Assembly (NCBI GenBank): GCA_021793935.1
Contig: JAJYRV010000125.1
Span: 1 to 6,318 of the forward strand
From: Actinomycetes bacterium
GTDB lineage: Bacteria; Actinomycetota; Actinomycetes; Actinomycetales; Beutenbergiaceae
Direction of reading: 5' to 3'
DNA length: 6,318 nt
The notes beneath the pieces were generated by a model. The model had not been told where the DNA came from. It saw only the letters and a list, made by a program, of their open reading frames with translations, and did no database searches. Position 1 is the stretch's first letter. Each line of letters begins with the position of its first letter. Position numbers and translations under genes: made by a program. Below, piece by piece: positions 4,689 through 6,318 of the stretch.

Positions 4689-5653
4689 CAGCCCCCTCCG
4701 CGCCCGACGCGATCGCGGGCGCGCCCATCGCCGCCGTGTGGCGCGGGGAGATCTGCGAAGGAGTCCACAGTGGGCACGTGCGGGTGACCGACGCGGCCGG
4801 GGAGGTGGTCCTGGCCCGCGGCTGCGACATCGAACTCTTCCCGCGTTCCGCCCTCAAACCGTTCCAGGCGCTCGCGGCCCTGCGCGCCGGGGCGGAGCTC
4901 ACCGGCCCCCAGCTCGCGATCGCCTGCGCCTCCCACGCGGGAAGCCCCGCGCACGTGGAGTGCGTGGACTCGATCCTCGACTCGGTCGGGCTCGATCGCG
5001 GCGCCCTGCAGAACACCGCGGACGTCCCGCTCGATGGCACCGCCGCGGCGGCCCTCCACGCCCGGGGCGGCGATAAGGAACCGATCCTGCAGAACTGCTC
5101 GGGGAAGCACGCCGCGATGCTCGCCGCCTGCGTGGCCGCCGGGTGGGACACGGCGACGTACCTGCAGGAGGAGCACCCCCTGCAAGGACTCATCGCCGAA
5201 ACGCTCGCGGAGCTCACCGGAACCCGGCTGGGGTGGAGCGTCGATGGGTGCGGAGCGCCGACGGCGACGACGAGCCTCAGCGGTCTCGCCCGGGCCGTCT
5301 CGGCTCTCGCGCTCGCCCCGGTGGGGAGCCTCGAACACCGCATCGTCACGGCGATGCGCACCTACCCCCACCTCGTTTCCGGCGACGGCCGGTTCGACAC
5401 CCTCGCGATGCAACACGTGCCCGGCCTGGTCATCAAGGGCGGCGCCGAAGGCGTCCTCATGGGCGCCTTCGACGACGGCGCGAGCATCATCACCAAAGTC
5501 GCCGACGGCAACCACCGGGCGAACACCCCCGCCTTCGTCGCTGCCCTCGCCGCGCTCGGCGTCAGCGCAGACCTTTCCTGGGCCCGGGAACCGGTGCGCG
5601 GGCACGGGCAGCCGGTCGGCTACGTGGAGTGGATCGAGGAGGACCGCGAGTGA
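4673..5653 (+). CDS. L-asparaginase, Rhizobium etli ReAV type (Asparaginase_II family)
   Basis: A cytosolic enzyme of about 322-326 residues predicted to hydrolyse L-asparagine to aspartate and ammonia. It belongs to the serine-beta-lactamase-fold class typified by R. etli ReAV, not the EcAII or plant types. Expected active-site elements are all present: S-x-x-K in [10 protein letters not shown] (Ser59, Lys62), Ser in CASHAG (Ser87), [11 protein letters not shown] with Cys142 and Lys145, DGCGAPT with Cys193 (Cys142, Lys145 and Cys193 match the ReAV zinc-site residues), KGGAEGV (255-261) and KVADGNHRA (275-283). Lys255 is the likelier partner of the second Ser-Lys pair. In-frame starts are ATG 4673, ATG 4682 and GTG 4685; the last gives a 4-nt GTGA overlap with the DUF2516 stop and cannot be excluded. 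Its own stop overlaps dtd by 4 nt. Substrate is inferred from the family. Confidence 0.9.
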   Translation: MAHMVTAPSAPDAIAGAPIAAVWRGEICEGVHSGHVRVTDAAGEVVLARGCDIELFPRSALKPFQALAALRAGAELTGPQLAIACASHAGSPAHVECVDSILDSVGLDRGALQNTADVPLDGTAAAALHARGGDKEPILQNCSGKHAAMLAACVAAGWDTATYLQEEHPLQGLIAETLAELTGTRLGWSVDGCGAPTATTSLSGLARAVSALALAPVGSLEHRIVTAMRTYPHLVSGDGRFDTLAMQHVPGLVIKGGAEGVLMGAFDDGASIITKVADGNHRANTPAFVAALAALGVSADLSWAREPVRGHGQPVGYVEWIEEDRE

Positions 5654-6072
5654 AAGCTGTGCTCCAGCGCGTCACCGAGGCCTCGGTGCGCGTCGAGGGC
5701 GAGGTCGTCGGGCAGATCGGCGCCGGGATCGTGGCGCTCGTCGCGGCGGGCACCGACGACGGCGCCGCCGAGGCCGCGACGATGGCACGCAAGATCGCCG
5801 AACTGCGGATCCTTGACGGCGAAACCTCCGTCGCGGACACGGGCGCCGAGGTGCTGCTCATCTCCCAATTCACCCTGTATGGGGACACCCGCAAGGGCCG
5901 GCGCCCCTCCTGGTCCGCCGCCGCGCCCGCGCCGCAGGCCGAGCCCCTGGTGGAGAAGGTCGCGGCGGAACTGCGCAGGCGCGGGATCACGGTCGCGACC
6001 GGCCGGTTCGGGGCGGACATGAGGGTCGCGCTGGTGAACGACGGCCCGTTCACCGTCCTCGTCGATACCTAG
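5650..6072 (+). CDS. dtd: D-aminoacyl-tRNA deacylase
   Basis: A 140-residue enzyme that hydrolyses D-aminoacyl-tRNAs (such as D-Tyr-tRNA), keeping D-amino acids out of protein; it acts as a homodimer in the cytosol. The N-terminus [21 protein letters not shown] is standard, allowing for the GTG start. The [17 protein letters not shown] motif (72-88) and the NDGPFT motif (130-135), which carries the chirality-checking Gly-cisPro pair, are both intact; Phe replaces the Val of the E. coli NDGPVT. Length is normal and the C-terminus looks complete, so the neighbouring insertion has not visibly truncated it. The GTG at 5650 overlaps the asparaginase stop by 4 nt. The frame is open further upstream, but that part is arginine-rich antisense-like noise inside the asparaginase gene. 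The stop TAG lies in the probable IS481 target sequence. Confidence 0.96.
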   Translation: MKAVLQRVTEASVRVEGEVVGQIGAGIVALVAAGTDDGAAEAATMARKIAELRILDGETSVADTGAEVLLISQFTLYGDTRKGRRPSWSAAAPAPQAEPLVEKVAAELRRRGITVATGRFGADMRVALVNDGPFTVLVDT

Positions 6073-6073
6073 C
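6068..6073. other. Probable IS481 target-site copy (NCTAGN)
   Basis: CCTAGC fits the NCTAGN target known for Bordetella IS481, which is duplicated on insertion. The core CTAG supplies both the dtd stop and the transposase stop. Only one copy is visible. Confidence 0.55.
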
Positions 6074-6318
6074 TGTACTGACCACGGAGGTTGGGTACGC
6101 GGCTGGCGGGTGAGGCGCCCTTGAGTGCGGTGTGGCCGCGGTGGTGATTGTAGTGATGGAGGAAGTCGGGGAAGGCGGCGACGCGCTCGGCCTCGCTGAG
6201 GTAGGGGCGGGCGTAGGCCCATTCCTGGAGCATGGTGCGATTGAAGCGCTCGACCTTGCCGTTGGTCTGAGGGCGGTAGGGCCGGGTGCGTTTGTGGGAG
6301 ATCGTCTCTCCGAGCGCG
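6069..6318 (-). CDS. IS481-family transposase, C-terminal part (cut by right edge)
   Basis: The last 82 residues of a DDE (RNase H-fold) transposase. [20 protein letters not shown] contains the third catalytic acid (Glu in KVERF). It is followed by the family's EWAYARPY segment, the [21 protein letters not shown] block and the ending NLRGQYS, all characteristic of the actinobacterial IS481 group. The catalytic Asp residues and N-terminal helix-turn-helix lie beyond the window. The stop TAG (6071-6069) overlaps the dtd stop on the other strand through the palindrome CTAG. No frameshift is seen in the visible part. Whether the copy is active cannot be judged. Confidence 0.95.
   Translation of the reverse strand, partial: ALGETISHKRTRPYRPQTNGKVERFNRTMLQEWAYARPYLSEAERVAAFPDFLHHYNHHRGHTALKGASPASRVPNLRGQYS
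6074..6318 (-). mobile_element. IS481-family insertion sequence, one end (partial)
   Basis: The transposase end and the sequence TGTACTGACC at 6074, starting with TGT as IS481 ends usually do, mark the probable boundary. The element continues past the right edge, so its other end, the inverted repeat pairing and the second target copy cannot be checked. The boundary is inferred from the TGT end and the CCTAGC beside it. Confidence 0.75.

Noticed and set aside
3203..5605. Very long open frame (800 codons) on the minus strand opposite ygfZ, DUF2516, asparaginase
   Set aside because: It spans three well-identified genes and their junctions, has low-complexity composition and no recognisable domain. 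It is an antisense artefact of high GC at third positions.
5143..5649. Extended N-terminus for dtd through the upstream open frame
   Set aside because: The extension is arginine-rich, overlaps the asparaginase coding sequence and is absent from the family; GTG 5650 gives the standard N-terminus.
6073..6130. Truncation of dtd by the insertion sequence
   Set aside because: The protein has normal length and ends a few residues after the NDGPFT motif as homologues do, so the insertion lies at, not inside, its end.
1..6318. CRISPR array, prophage, toxin-antitoxin or defence system
   Set aside because: No regularly spaced repeats and no such protein families; the genes are housekeeping or transport plus one insertion sequence.

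Overview
The window is GC-rich, with GTG starts, 4-nt stop/start overlaps and -10 boxes placed so that transcripts would begin on the start codon. Together with the families present (DUF47-PiT pair, DUF2516, nitrobindin-like beta-barrel, IS481 transposase of the [18 protein letters not shown] type), this points to an actinomycete (Actinomycetota). I cannot name a genus from sequence alone.

Layout. The left third (1-1319) is on the minus strand: a DUF47/PhoU-like protein followed 6 nt later by the N-terminal two thirds of a PiT phosphate transporter, which runs off the left edge. A 423-bp divergent intergenic region (1320-1742) follows. On its minus strand it holds a strong intrinsic terminator, preceded by a ~120-nt stretch of consecutive hairpins and a plausible promoter, which together look like an independent small RNA or a terminated leader. 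It also has short repeats, a DnaA-box match and an extended -10 for the rightward genes.

From 1743 to 6072 everything reads rightward: an unrecognised polytopic membrane protein; a 32-residue single-span membrane peptide that appears to be leaderless; a nitrobindin-like beta-barrel with Tyr where the family has its heme-ligating His; a YgfZ/CAF17-like folate-binding Fe-S maintenance protein; then, behind another apparently leaderless start, a DUF2516 membrane protein, a ReAV-type L-asparaginase and D-aminoacyl-tRNA deacylase (dtd), overlapping one another end to end.

At the right edge an IS481-family element abuts dtd. Its transposase (minus strand, C-terminal part only) and dtd end head to head on the same palindromic CTAG. 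This agrees with the known CTAG target preference of IS481, and both stop codons appear to come from the target site.

Functionally the left operon is phosphate uptake and the right-hand genes are housekeeping or maintenance functions (heme-pocket protein, Fe-S repair, D-Tyr-tRNA proofreading, asparagine hydrolysis). The best candidates for something undescribed are the structured minus-strand RNA at 1471-1593 and the leaderless 32-aa membrane peptide joined to the nitrobindin-like gene. I see no clear novel multi-gene system.
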